64,000 nt of DNA from Prunella strophiata (Eukaryota; Chordata; Aves; Passeriformes; Prunellidae): the NCBI GenBank assembly GCA_036583965.1, contig JAZBQD010000015.1:89515809-89579808 (forward strand). The letters are read 5' to 3'. The translations under genes were made by a program, and so were the position numbers. Below are positions 13,601-24,610 of this stretch, in pieces. The notes beneath the pieces were generated by a model. It searched no databases, was not told the DNA's origin, and saw only the letters and a list, made by a program, of their open reading frames with translations. Position 1 is the first letter of the stretch. Every line of letters begins with the position of its first letter.

Positions 13601-16600
13601 TTGTAATGCACACAGAGAAAAATTACTTTCCAACTATTTTTAGTTAACTTGGTGCTTTGGGTCACAAGTTAATTCAAGAGTTGAGTCCCTGTGGTGCACA
13701 TCATTGCACAGCAGGGACCTTTTTGTTGTGGGCTGCACTCACTGTCTCCAACCAACATTTTACACTTCCTTAAAATGCCTTCTTCAGTCTGCCATCAGTA
13801 ACAGAAATTCTCCCAAAACATCAAACAACCAGAGAAATTACTCAGTTAAGCAAGAGCATCTGCACAAGCAGTTGGCATCTCGCTAGAGCAGGCAGTAATT
13901 GTTTCCATTAATAGATTCAAACCATGCCCAGGGCAGGCCAAATAAGCAAAGGCACTGCAGTACTTTCTCATCATTAAGGACAGTCTGTCCGTGCAGGAAA
14001 CACTGGCACCACAGCCAGAGGCAGCCACTACTACTCAGTCTGCACCAGAGAAACGCAGGAGCTCAAATCTGGTAAAGTCTCAAACACAATAGCAACAAGC
14101 GCATTTGTCAATTTAAAGATTTAGCTCTAATCTTACTACTAGAAGTAGCACCACGTTGAATGCCTGAAGAGCAGCTGCCTGCCTGCACACGCTGCCCTGC
14201 AGGTCTGATCAGACCGAGAAGGGATTCGCTTTGTCCCTGACACTCTGTGCCAAGATTCACACCCCAGCTCTGCTCGGCACACAGACCTGCACGGAAGGGC
14301 AGCTGGTGTGCACTGCTGCTCCCTGGGCTCAGGTTCTGCAGCACCAGCACTTCTTAAGCACTTCCTGAAGTATCCTGAATCTAACCCACATCTGGGTTAC
14401 AACATGTTTACAAGCATCATTTAACTCCAAGTTTTTTTAACTATTAAAGTATAGTGAATTAGAAGTCTGGAGCCTTACCTCGTGCACATTTAATACACCT
14501 ACTAGATGCACAACAGAGCAGGGAATCTTGTTTTCAAAACAAGACAACTGTCTCTTTTTACACTAAGGGGGTAAGGAGGCAAAAATAAAACTTTTCCTTT
14601 AGTCCTGACATCCCCCCAAAAAAGACAAAAATCCCCTTCAATTTTAAGAGAGCTGCAATTTTTTAAATTCATATTTCATTTAAATAGACAACATATTCAA
14701 GGTGTAGTGACTAGTAATCCAGAGCTCAAAAACACCCCTGGCTGCAGAAACAAACATATGCATGCATAGCTGCACTTTCTAAACACAGAAGCTAAGCATG
14801 TCTATAGGCCTACTGATCTTTTTACACATATTTTTCTGTTCTACAACATAGGTATTTCCAACCTAGCAAAAGAGAAAAATTGGCCAGGTTTGAAGCTGCA
14901 CCTCATTCAACTGTGTTCTACTCAGAAATATTTGAACATAACACTCAGTAGTCCAAAAGCACAGAACAGCTACAAAGCAATGACTGCCTAAACATGGTCA
15001 TTCTAAGAACAGTTTTCCTTCTCCTGAAACACGCTATCTATTTTTATTCTGAAATTTTGCCAGCTAAATACTACAGGCTGCTTACCCATGATCCCAACAG
15101 CTTTCAACAGTAGTTTCCTCCAGGAATCACACTTAAAGAGCAAATCACAAGGTCCTATCAGCAGTCTGGATTTTACAAACATGGTAAAATAATGGATGTT
15201 GCATTTACTCACAGTTCAGGTCACCTCATGAAGAACCAAGAGCCGTATCACACAGTATTTTGGACTACAAGTTGGTGCCTCATTGTGTTCCAAATTAATG
15301 GAATTTTAGAACAGCAGTATCAAGGAACTTCATCTAGTGTTGCATCTGAGGCATGAATGGATTAAAGCAATGCAAAAGTAGCTCCCAAAATGACATTTTC
15401 CAACCACATGTAATTCAAATCCATCTCCTCTGCAAAGGTTCAAAGCCAACAGTTCACATCCTGAACACTGATGTCTAACAGGAAAGTTACACAGGTCAAA
15501 GTCAGATTATTTTTACAATTTCCTGCAAAGATAAAAGTTGCTGCCTTCTACTATTTTATGATCCACTTCCAACAGGTGATAATTTGAAGTGCACACATCA
15601 AAGACGTGATCTGGTCAGTCATTCCTTCAGATAGAGAACTAATTAGCAGCTGTCCTACTTCAGCTTCCAGAAGTTTCAGTTTGAAAAAGGTACCATTATC
15701 ATTAAGGCCTCCAACAGTGCTTTTCTCTCACCTCTGATGCTACTCAAAGCAAGATATCAAAAACCATGAGGTACTGCAACCACCAAGGGAAGGTGGTTGT
15801 GTACTAAAGACCATCCAAAATCACGTTTTCTCCAAAGCAGAAGGTGCAACAGCTGTTTTCTGGAAACAAGAGTTTTAGGACAAGCTGCCTAGGGATGAAA
15901 TCTGTGCTTCAGATATTAATCTTTGAAAGTATTATGACCTACAAAAACTAGATAGACACACACACATCTGTTCCCAGCTATTTATTTTATTAAAGAGCTT
16001 AAACCTATGAAAAAAAACAAGAAAGCCCCCATGTATTCTGGAATCTGCAGTCATTTAGCACTATAGGAAGAGGGTTTTTTTAAGTAGAATTGGGCTTTGG
16101 TGCTACTTGTCTTATCAAAATGAGGATGGAAGAGGGCAGAACAAACAAGTCATAGCATGGTGGGGTTTTTTTAAAGAGTTAAGACAGGCAAGAAAGATAC
16201 TTTCAGAAAAAGTGAGATTTTGAGTTCAGCTCTACAATCTGAGGACACCTTTCTTATTTTCTGCTCTGAGATTTTTATTAAGGCAAAGTTTGCAACAGGC
16301 TACTGTGCTCCAATGGAATGAATTGCCCAATAAACAAATTTGTGTTTCAGTTTAAACTACAGATGAAATAGCATTTCAGTTCTACTGTCTCCATGGTTCC
16401 TTGTTTATTTCTGTCAAGACAAATATTTTGCTTACTAAAGGAAAAATCATGTCATGAAGAACTTATCAGAGAGCTAATATAAAACTTTTCGGATCCTATG
16501 TGTTAGAAAGTGTAGCTGAAAGGAAAGGAAGGAAGTAAGGAAAGCATATTTTAACAATCAGAAACAGAGAAGGAACCAACCCAGCAAGACCTCATTTGTT

Positions 16601-17390
16601 CTACTGAAAAATAACATCTGTAATGTAAAGTCAGATCTTTAGTAGATATAGACATGTGAAATCTCCATTGTAAAAAATTACTCAATCATTTTGTAGGATT
16701 GTCTGTGACTCTATAATTATCTCACAGTTCATTTTAATACGGCACCTTGTTGCCAACAACCAAATACAAACATTTATAGCAGGACAGCAGGATGTATTCA
16801 ATTTGCTTTGAAACATAATACCCATTTCTAAAAAACTGTAAGTTGGAATAGGTTTTTTTCTGTGAAGAAAGTACTTTGAGAAAGGAAATTTGGGCTGCTA
16901 GGATACAGACAGGAGAAAAATCAGAGAGTTCCCAGAAACTTTCTTCTTGGGAAGAAATGGAAAACTATATTGGTTTGGGAAGGAAATTCATGAGAGACAC
17001 GAGAGGTAACTAAAAGAACACACAAGCACACTTCAGCACATATAAAGGAAAATACTGCTACCAGTAAAAGCAAAATATGGGTTAAAGGTATGAAGTCCAA
17101 CAACGAACTCCCAAAAACTTTGCCAGCACCAGAGATTATACCTGATAGCAGTTAATGAAAACCATTCCTTTTTGTACTCTGTCTCCTATTATTTCAGTTG
17201 ATAAAGATTTTCCTGTGCCTTTTAGACTTGGACTGTTCAGTTTTACTATGTTCTGGTTTTCCTCCTTCATTAGTTTAGAACACTGGAAGTCATGTGCCTG
17301 TGGGCAACAGCAGGCTGCTGCTTATAAAAAGACAGAACACTTGCATTCAATAACAATTACTATTTTGTAGCTGTGTTTGTTACGGTGCGA

Positions 17391-17470
17391 GTGCTGTGTG
17401 GTCTAGCAGTTAGAAGACGCAGTCAGAATCCTGTTCTAATTTATGGTTACAACTTTACCTCTAATACAAT
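17391..17470 (+). repeat. Degraded MIR-like (CORE) SINE fragment
   Basis: The segment GTGTGGTCTAGCAGTTAGAA, followed by AGTCAGAATCCTGTTCTA, resembles the tRNA-derived head of amniote MIR elements. It carries a box-A-like motif and a decayed box-B-like motif about 30 bases later. It is too diverged to be a functional tRNA, as no cloverleaf can be drawn. The assignment rests on remembered family features, not on a search. Confidence 0.45.
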
Positions 17471-20370
17471 AATGAAAGTTGGACAAATGACAGCACTGTC
17501 TGGGATTTTAGGCCTTTTATATCACCTGTAAAACTAGCATTACTTTCCCATCTAAAATCCTTCAGAACTATCTTTAATAATTAGCCTAAAGACTAATTAA
17601 AATAATGCAACTGAATTTAGATTTAATTCAAAAACTCTGTACAGCATAGGCAAAGCTAGTAAAATCTGATTTTTCTAACCTTGGATGTTCTTCCAAGAGC
17701 AAATTTTATAATTTTATAGTTATTAAAGAGTTACCTAATTTTACTTTAGAAAATTCTGTTAGTACCTTTTAAACTATAACAGAGAACAAAGCAAATAAAG
17801 AGCATGGTCCTGAATTCTACTCCCTACACCCTATAGTCTCTTGGCTTCAGCTGAATTAAAAAAAGCAGCCCTGGAAACCAAATTTGCTTTAGAAGGCTAC
17901 TTATTCTTATTCCAAAATGCAGCACAAACTTGTACTTCCATTCAGCTAGAAAAGGGAAATTTCCATATAAAAAGATAAAACAAAAAAAGGGAAAGGTAGG
18001 ACTAAACAGAATATTAAAATAATGCATAGAACAGAGAAAGACCAATTAATCACCCTAACAAATTAAATCATTTTTGCAATGACATGGTTGCTCTGAAAGA
18101 AAAATCCAGTTAAGCTACATAAAAACAAGCTACACAAAGAAAACCAAAAATCCGTTTGACATCTCTAACCCTGCCAAGGCATCAATCCAAGTACAAGCAG
18201 CAACTACTCAGCAATTCAGAGCCAGTTTATACAGACATTCTATGGTGGGTACACACAGAAGAACAGAATCCATTTCTCATCATGAGAAATTAAACTATTT
18301 ATATTGAGTAAAAAATATAAACCAGCAGTTCAGCACTGAAGGAAAGGTAAGGACGTTCATGAGGTGCTAGAAAGCCTCATGTCAAAAGGCATTTTGACAG
18401 ATTACACACAATGTCTGCCATGAAGCAGGCACCCAAACTATCTGTTTGCACAAATGAGAGCTACTTCTGATCAGTATTTCTGACTGTTCTTTCCAATAAC
18501 ACATCTGGCAGTTGTTTCAAACACACAAGTTAGCAGCCAGCCAAATTCCAGCCTCACACTGTGCTGCAAGCAGGACAGCCATCCCTTGCCAGCACAGCTG
18601 CCGACGGTGAGGTCGCACACGAGCGTCACAGCTCACCCATAAGGCTCTTGACATAGAAACAGAAGCCAGTTCCCACCACGAAAATGCATATATTTTATAG
18701 ATATTAAAGCCTGATAAACACAAGCTCTCAAAAGACAGTCACTGTCACTATTCTCTCACAGAATACCTGCAGGGCCAATGTGCACAACAAGCAAAATTCC
18801 CACTACTGCCAGCTCTTCATTAAACTACCTGGCTCTTGGTCTCTCGGGTCTATTGAAATCGTGATTTTTTAAATCTTAAATTTGTTTTTGCTTTATAAAC
18901 TCTATGTATATTTCATGTTTCATACCTGTCAGTTCCACTCACTTTGAGGAGTTTGTTATTCTTATTACAGCAGTGTCGTGATAGACGATAAGTATACACT
19001 TCAATAAACTCCTCTTTATTAGGAAAAACAAACAAACAAACATACATTCTAAAACAAAATCGTTTTCAAACTCCCCCAAGATTTCCATTTCACAGATAAG
19101 CTGCTAAGACCCAGACAGGCAGCAAAACTTACAGAAGATCACACAACGATCTTTGAAATAAGCAGGAAACAAGCACAGATCTTTCAAGATGCAGGCCAGC
19201 ACTTTAGGCCACAACAATGGTTCTGAAGACAATGCAAGCTGGATCTAAAATAAACTGGTGTGATTACTGCTATATTCTAGTACGTGGGTTAATATGAGAA
19301 GGACCTTCACACCTTGGACATGTAAGAATACAGAAGGTCTCAGCCTTTTCTGTTGGAAAGCAACAAAAGCATGACACACTGCCTTTGCAAAAAAAGAAAA
19401 GAATATTCTCATGCTACATTTTCTTCATAACTATTATGAACTGAGACCAAAATACTTTTTAAAAAGGCTTAGGTAGTAGGAAGGTGCTAGGTTGAAAATC
19501 TCCATACACATTCAAATGATTTCTCACTCCTTGGCATTAAAGGCCTTTAACAGGTCAATTGAACTTGAGCAGTCAACAGGTAACCAAGCAGATAAGAATA
19601 CAAGGTAACTGAACACACAAGCATACAACATAACTATTCCCCTTGCACCTCCCTGTCTTTCCCCACACTCCCTCAAAGGAAAGAAATCTTTTCCTGTTCT
19701 GATCTATTTTTACAGTCTAGTGCATTGGTATTTTGGATTTTTTCCAAGGGTATTCTTTACTGGGGCATCACAACTAAATGCCAGATTTCAAAATTATTTT
19801 AGCATATTCTCATAGGCTACTTCACAGAACAACACTGAATTAATAAAGGATCTAGCAATTACAGCCTTTTCAAATGCAAATAGGTTAAAACCTAGTAAAC
19901 AAAGTTACATATAAAAAAAAAAAAAATCCATCAGTAGCATAAAAATCAGATTCTGCTTTTTGTTCCCCCACAGGTTACACCAAGTTGTTAACATCCTACA
20001 CGCAAGGGAAATTTCTGAAAACAGCACACACAGCCTAAGTCCTTATCTACTCAACAGTTTATTTTTTGAGCAGTCAATCAAGAATCAACTTCAAAACCCG
20101 GGAGACTTACAGGGATCTTCTGTCTCCACACTGGGTACCTCCGGCTCCCCGAGGAAGCAGGTAAAGAAACTACCCTTACATCCCATGGATGCAAGCCCAA
20201 AGCAGCAGCCCCGGTCAGCGCTCGCCTGTCCTTCCCACTGCAGCCCCGAAAAGCACCGAGCGACACCCTGGGGACCCCGCCACTGCCCTGACAAAGCCAA
20301 GAGAGGCGAGGGCGAGGCGGAGGAGCCGGGACTAGGCTTCCACTCGGGGCACGGCGACTCGGGGTTTTAC

Positions 20371-20461
20371 CTTTCTCCTTGCTTGGCGTTGGAAGGCGGC
20401 GGGTGAAGCACAGTCTGGTTCCCTTCCATCTCCACGATGCACTTGGTATTCAGGTCCAGCT
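20371..20461 (-). CDS. KIF13A: KIF13A coding exon 2
   Basis: The acceptor CTTGCAG precedes 20,461 and the donor AAAG|GTAAAAC follows 20,371. The 91 bases add about 30 residues ending in SNAKQGER, two bases into the next codon. This matches the KIF13A protein up to the point where the motor continues with KPPKVFAFD in relatives. Confidence 0.95.
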
Positions 20462-20736
20462 CTGCAAGGCGACACGGCGGGGGGCTGTAGCCGGGGCGGG
20501 CGAGCGCACCCCCCTTCTCCCGGCACGCCGGTGCAGCGCAGCCCCCGCCGGCTGCCCCGGCAGCGAGGGAATGGGGCGGCGGGCGAGGGGGCTCGTCCTC
20601 CTCCCGCCAGCCCGGCAGAACGCGGGGGACGCCGCGCTCCGGTGCCGCCCCCGCCCCGAGATGCCCCCAGACCCCGGTTACCTCTCTTGTTCATGGGCCG
20701 GACCCTGACGGCAACTTTCACCTTGGTGTCCGACAT
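20371..20736 (-). CDS. KIF13A: KIF13A, kinesin-3 motor, N-terminal coding exons 1-2 (partial gene)
   Basis: KIF13A is a plus-end-directed kinesin-3 that carries endosomal and AP-1/mannose-6-phosphate-receptor cargo along microtubules. Two spliced exons encode MSDTKVKVAVRVRPMNKR and then ELDLNTKCIVEMEGNQTVLH, which is the start of the kinesin motor (beta-1 strand VKVAVRVRP). The start is chosen because the protein begins MSDTKVKV as in other vertebrate KIF13A. KIF13B differs in this region (MGDSKVKV, HTKCVVDVD), so paralogue choice is clear. Exon 1 ends one base into a codon at 20,682 and exon 2 resumes at 20,461, giving an intact frame. Only about 48 of roughly 1,750-1,800 residues are present. 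The P-loop, FHA domain, coiled coils and tail lie left of the window. Confidence 0.95.
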
Positions 20737-21400
20737 CTTCCCCGCTCCCGGGGGTGGCGGGCGGGCGGCCCCGCTCAGCGCCGGCAGCGACACGGCGGAG
20801 CGCCAGCGTCCATGCCGGGCCGGGCGCGAGGGCGGAGGGCCGGGGCAGGCGGGGAAGGCGACAGAGGGAGGGAGCGAGGGAGGGAAGGAGCGGAGAGGAG
20901 GAGGAGGAGGGTCCGACGCCGGGGAGGGCGGTGGTGGCGCAGCCCCAGCCGCCTCCTTGCTCAGCCGCGGGCCGCGCCGGCGCTGGCTGCCGCCGGGCTC
21001 GCTCGCAGAACCGCCGCCGCCGCCGCCTCCCTGCCAATCCCCACCGCCATCTTCCGCCTCCTCCTCCTCCCGCCGCGCCGCCGGGAGTGCGGGCGCCCAG
21101 GCAGGCGGCGAGAGGGCGGGGAAAGGCGATGGCGCCGGAGAGCGACGGAAACACCCGAGCGGCTTCGGAGCGGGGGCGTGGGGAGACTCCCTGTCCGCCC
21201 GCCCCATGCCCGGCCGGCCGCTGCTTCCCAGGGAGCACGCGCCCAGGGATGCGCGCTGCGCGGGAAGCGGCGCCGGCCGGAGCGGGCATGCTGCGGGAGC
21301 GGGGTCCGCCCGCGGGCCTGCCCCACAGCCACCGGCCTGCCTTGGCGGGTGTACGCCGGCACCGCAGAGACACCGGCTTGCCCGACTGCACGTCTAGTTT
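20450..21400 (-). promoter_or_regulatory. KIF13A: KIF13A CpG-island promoter and 5' leader
   Basis: The stretch is extremely GC-rich with dense CpG and many GGGCGG-type boxes, in contrast to AT-rich DNA on both sides. On the minus strand a GCGGAAGATGGCGG element at about 21,043-21,056 combines an ETS-like GGAA core with a YY1-type AAGATGGCGG site. Such sites usually sit just downstream of TATA-less start sites, so transcription probably starts near 21,060, about 320 bases before the ATG. Long open frames on both strands here are a by-product of high GC. Confidence 0.75.
20682..20736 (-). CDS. KIF13A: KIF13A coding exon 1
   Basis: The ATG is at 20,736-20,734 and 18 codons plus one base are coded. 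The donor reads AGAG|GTAACC on the minus strand. The 5' leader continues upstream into the CpG island. Confidence 0.95.
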
Positions 21401-23332
21401 CCTTGGGGCAAGGAAAGGAGTAGGCACGGAAATAGCCACAATCTGCCACGGAAAAAAAAAAAAAAACGTAATAGCGTTAGGGGATGTCTTTTTGACAAAA
21501 TATGCACAACCCAGGATGACCTGGGTGCAACGTGCATGTAGGTCTGAAGCGGTGCAGCACCTGGAGGTGATCCAGCAAGGAGCCCTGCCCGGGCTCCAGC
21601 CTGCACGTCACCTCCTTGGCTATAAATGGGCTACCTGCGAAGTGCCGGGGCCACTCGCACTGTCCTGCTGTTCCAGGCAGGGACAGGCCACCACTGACAA
21701 GTGCCTCCCCAAACACTGCAGGACTGGGTAGTGGCCCGTTCAGTATCGGGGGAAAGCGTTACAAACAATGGTGTTTTATCCAGCAACCGAGAGCTCCAAG
21801 GATGGCTGAGCCTCCAGTGGGCAAGCCAAGAAAGATTTTTTAGTTAAAAATGCAATAGGGCTCGTTTCAAAGTGTCCTTGTTAAAACCTTTTCTCCCCAG
21901 AAGTGTTTCCGTAGCTTCAGTAAAATATCTTGCAAAGAATCAATCCTTATTATCAATGCAGCTAATTGGCAGGAATCCCAGTGCATAACAGCAATGTCTG
22001 TAACATTTTCTTTACGGAAGGCAGGCGCAAACCCAAATGGGATTATTCTGTCTACTCTGGGACTAAACCACTGTTGGGAGAATGGGCTAAACAACCAATG
22101 ATGAATAGATAGCTGCACTGAGAAAGAGCAGACCTTTCAAACAGAGGTGGAAACAATGGAGGGAGGCTTAGAAGATCAACCCCTTCCCAGCTGCCAGCAC
22201 ACCAACCAGAAGGGCCCTGCAAAGCAACTGAGAGAACTGTTTCTGGAAGAGGCCTGGCTGTCCCAAATGGTCACAACTCACAGGAATGCAGAAAGGAAAC
22301 GAGACACACACTTAGCACAGCAAAAGAGAAAGGTTACCAAATAGAGCCGGGCGTCTGGAGAATGTTAGCAGGAGTAGCTGGTGCACATGGACTTCTTGCC
22401 TGTAGAAGCAGGCATAAGGAATGAAGTTCATTATGAAATGCATCATAAGCATGTGGCCCAACGAGTAAAGAAAAGGAGTCATGTTGACATGAGACATCCT
22501 ATTTACTGCTGTAGACTGTAAGAACCCAGATCAAAGTAAGTGCTGGCTCAAGACAAGGCATGAGGTCTGAAATGGCTGTGCAAAAAGGGAGTTGTTCTGT
22601 GAAATTTGGACACTGCTGGGAAAGAGAAGACAGCCAACAGATGGAAGGGAAAATACTCCCTTCCGTCTCAATTTTCCACCTCTTAGTGGAAAAACTACAT
22701 CATTGCAAGATTACATAAAAACAATTACATTAGCTGAAGAGAAACTAAAGGGAGTCTTTATACGATTGACTATGATTTTGGCTGTGGGAAGAGTCTTGGG
22801 AAGAAATTTTTACGAATGTCTGGTATAGGCTTGTGAATTATATTCCACCATTAGAGGTACAGAAAGCCAGCCATGCAAAACTCTTTGAAAAGGCAGATGC
22901 AACCTAGTTTGTTCTAATGCAGACTGTAACTGTTCACTTCTTGTGAAATTCTGATTTATTCAAGTGTTAGGTAGTTGAGAAAGGGATTTTTAATCTTTCA
23001 TTCACATCAAGGTACCCTGAGAAACAGCTGCCAAAAATATTGTCTGGGTTCTGCCAGGTGTTTCTGCCCTCTCAAGAAAGGGCTTTTGGCAACATTTGTA
23101 CCATGGACCTGACCACACCTACTGGGCAGCATGCTCATAGTAGAATGTATTTCTGGTCTCTCCTAACCCTTTGCCATTAGGGCAGAATAGGAAAAGGGTC
23201 ACGTTATAGAGGCCCCATGAGATTATTAGGTAGATCAAAGAACAATCTGTGAATTCAGGCCAAAGAGACATTTCTCTTCTGGCATTGTATCTCCCCATTG
23301 AATACCATATGGAACCCCTTACATCTCTGTCT

Positions 23333-23348
23333 TTGCTACCGGTAGCAA
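23333..23348. repeat. 16-bp perfect palindrome
   Basis: TTGCTACC is followed directly by its complement GGTAGCAA. It lies about 80 bases before a longer stem-loop. No function is assigned. Confidence 0.7.
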
Positions 23349-23421
23349 GTGAGGATGAATGTCTCTCACCTGTCAGAATTTGTTAACTTGATCAGTTTAC
23401 ATGCCCCGTGGGAACTGGCAA

Positions 23422-23470
23422 GGGATACCGATGGGTTGCTAACCCATCGGAATTAGCTGCCAGCTATCCC
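23422..23470. repeat. Nested inverted repeat / stem-loop
   Basis: Ten-base arms CCGATGGGTT (23,428-23,437) and AACCCATCGG (23,441-23,450) flank a three-base loop. Outer arms GGGATA (23,422-23,427) and TATCCC (23,465-23,470) can extend the structure after an internal bulge. The arms are fully complementary. Whether it is transcribed is not visible. Confidence 0.7.
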
Positions 23471-24514
23471 AGACATGCTGATGGATGGATGGGAGATACG
23501 GGATGAGAAATGACAGCTTACTGCTTCAGCAATGAGAAGAGAAGAGAGCTGGAGAAAGTAGAGCCTGATGGTGGGTAGGGGGAACTCAGATGGAAACATG
23601 GGGATAAAATCATCTGGAGCCATCCTTCTCTGATTTCCCTTTCCTCTCCCTGTTTTCCTCCACCCTCTATTTTTTTCTGGCTCTCTACTACTGCAGTCAA
23701 CAGGAATTTTGGAGCTTTACTAGGGCCAGGATTGAATCTTTGTCTGTTTCTTGTTTTCCATCTGTTTCATTCTTCTTTTTTTGCCTTAGAGCATTTCTGT
23801 ACATTTCCCATTGATCCACAGTTCAGCAAAGAGCATAAAGAAAACATTACTCCTTCCTTTGGTTTGGTGGGAAGTTTCAATTGCTCCTCATCTTCCCAAG
23901 GCATAACACAGGTAATGGGATATGATGTGATTTGCCCATGTCTTCCCATATATTCTGAGCAGAAGGATCAATTGCTCTGCTTCATGACATGGAAAAGAGG
24001 GAGTGATGCTGTGCATCCAGGTTGATGCCTGAAGCCCTGATGGTATTCCAGTGACCTCCTTTCTTCTGCAAAGGGCAAGGAGAAATGTCACGGAGCCTGC
24101 CAAGAATATCCATCTTGTCAGCAGCATCCCCAGCACATACCTTACTGTGCCTGACTGATACATGCTGTCACTGGCACATCTAACTTCATCTTGTGTCACA
24201 CGAGCCAGAGGGGAGGAGGAAGAGCTGGCAGTGGTGGGAGCATGGGAAACCTGTGCTATTCTTTTGGTGTTGAAAGTGATAAAAGACAAAGTGTTTAATT
24301 ATACAGCACCTGAAATCCAAGAGATGCTTACAATGAAGGTTTTTACTACTAAATTTAACCCAAGGAGTGTATTTTATAAGAATGGCCCAAATAAGAGCTT
24401 TGTGTTTCCAAAATTTTATGAAGTATTTTTTAGAATTTTAATTATCAGAGAAAAAAACCCTCTATTTTGAACCCAAACACATTATAGCATCATCCAGTCA
24501 GAAAGAGGTAAAAT

Positions 24515-24610
24515 GAACAAATATATGATATTTGTAATATAAATATATAAAATAATATATAAATATTATAAAACAAACAGATACTTTAAGGCTAATAATC
24601 TAATATATTA
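24515..24610. repeat. AT-rich low-complexity tract
   Basis: The stretch is almost entirely A and T, with repeated ATATAAATAT-like words. It looks like a simple low-complexity tract with no coding signal. Confidence 0.7.

Larger units (their letters stand above)
1..20370 (-). other. KIF13A: KIF13A intron following coding exon 2 (partial)
   Basis: The stretch lies downstream, on the minus strand, of the donor that closes KIF13A coding exon 2, so it is inferred to be part of the long intron before the next motor-domain exon. I looked on the minus strand for the conserved continuation of the kinesin motor (the FAFDYCFWSMDES block and the P-loop GQTGSGKS) and saw nothing like it. The DNA is AT-rich. 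It has short GTTT/CAAA runs (for example near 5,855 and 19,027), a degraded SINE-like stretch near 17.4 kb and one LTR-like repeat near 7.3 kb. The open frames here are short, lack homology that I recognise, and are not reported as genes. A very small exon could have been missed by eye. Confidence 0.7.

Noticed and set aside
17391..17470. A functional tRNA gene
   Set aside because: Box A-like and box B-like words are present but no acceptor stem, anticodon arm or full cloverleaf can be drawn.
1..20370. Further KIF13A motor exons on the minus strand
   Set aside because: No P-loop, switch or FAFDYCFWSMDES-like coding was found; the open frames here do not resemble kinesin.
19960..20406. 148-codon plus-strand frame beside KIF13A exon 2
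   Set aside because: It overlaps the KIF13A exon antisense and has no recognisable domain or splice context.
20531..21731. Long open frames (up to 325 codons) on both strands over the KIF13A CpG island
   Set aside because: They are Arg/Pro/Gly/Ala-rich, overlap each other in several frames and lack any domain. High GC removes stop codons by chance.
23732..24289. Overlapping 97- and 133-codon frames on opposite strands
   Set aside because: No family resemblance, no splice support and no CpG island or promoter near by.
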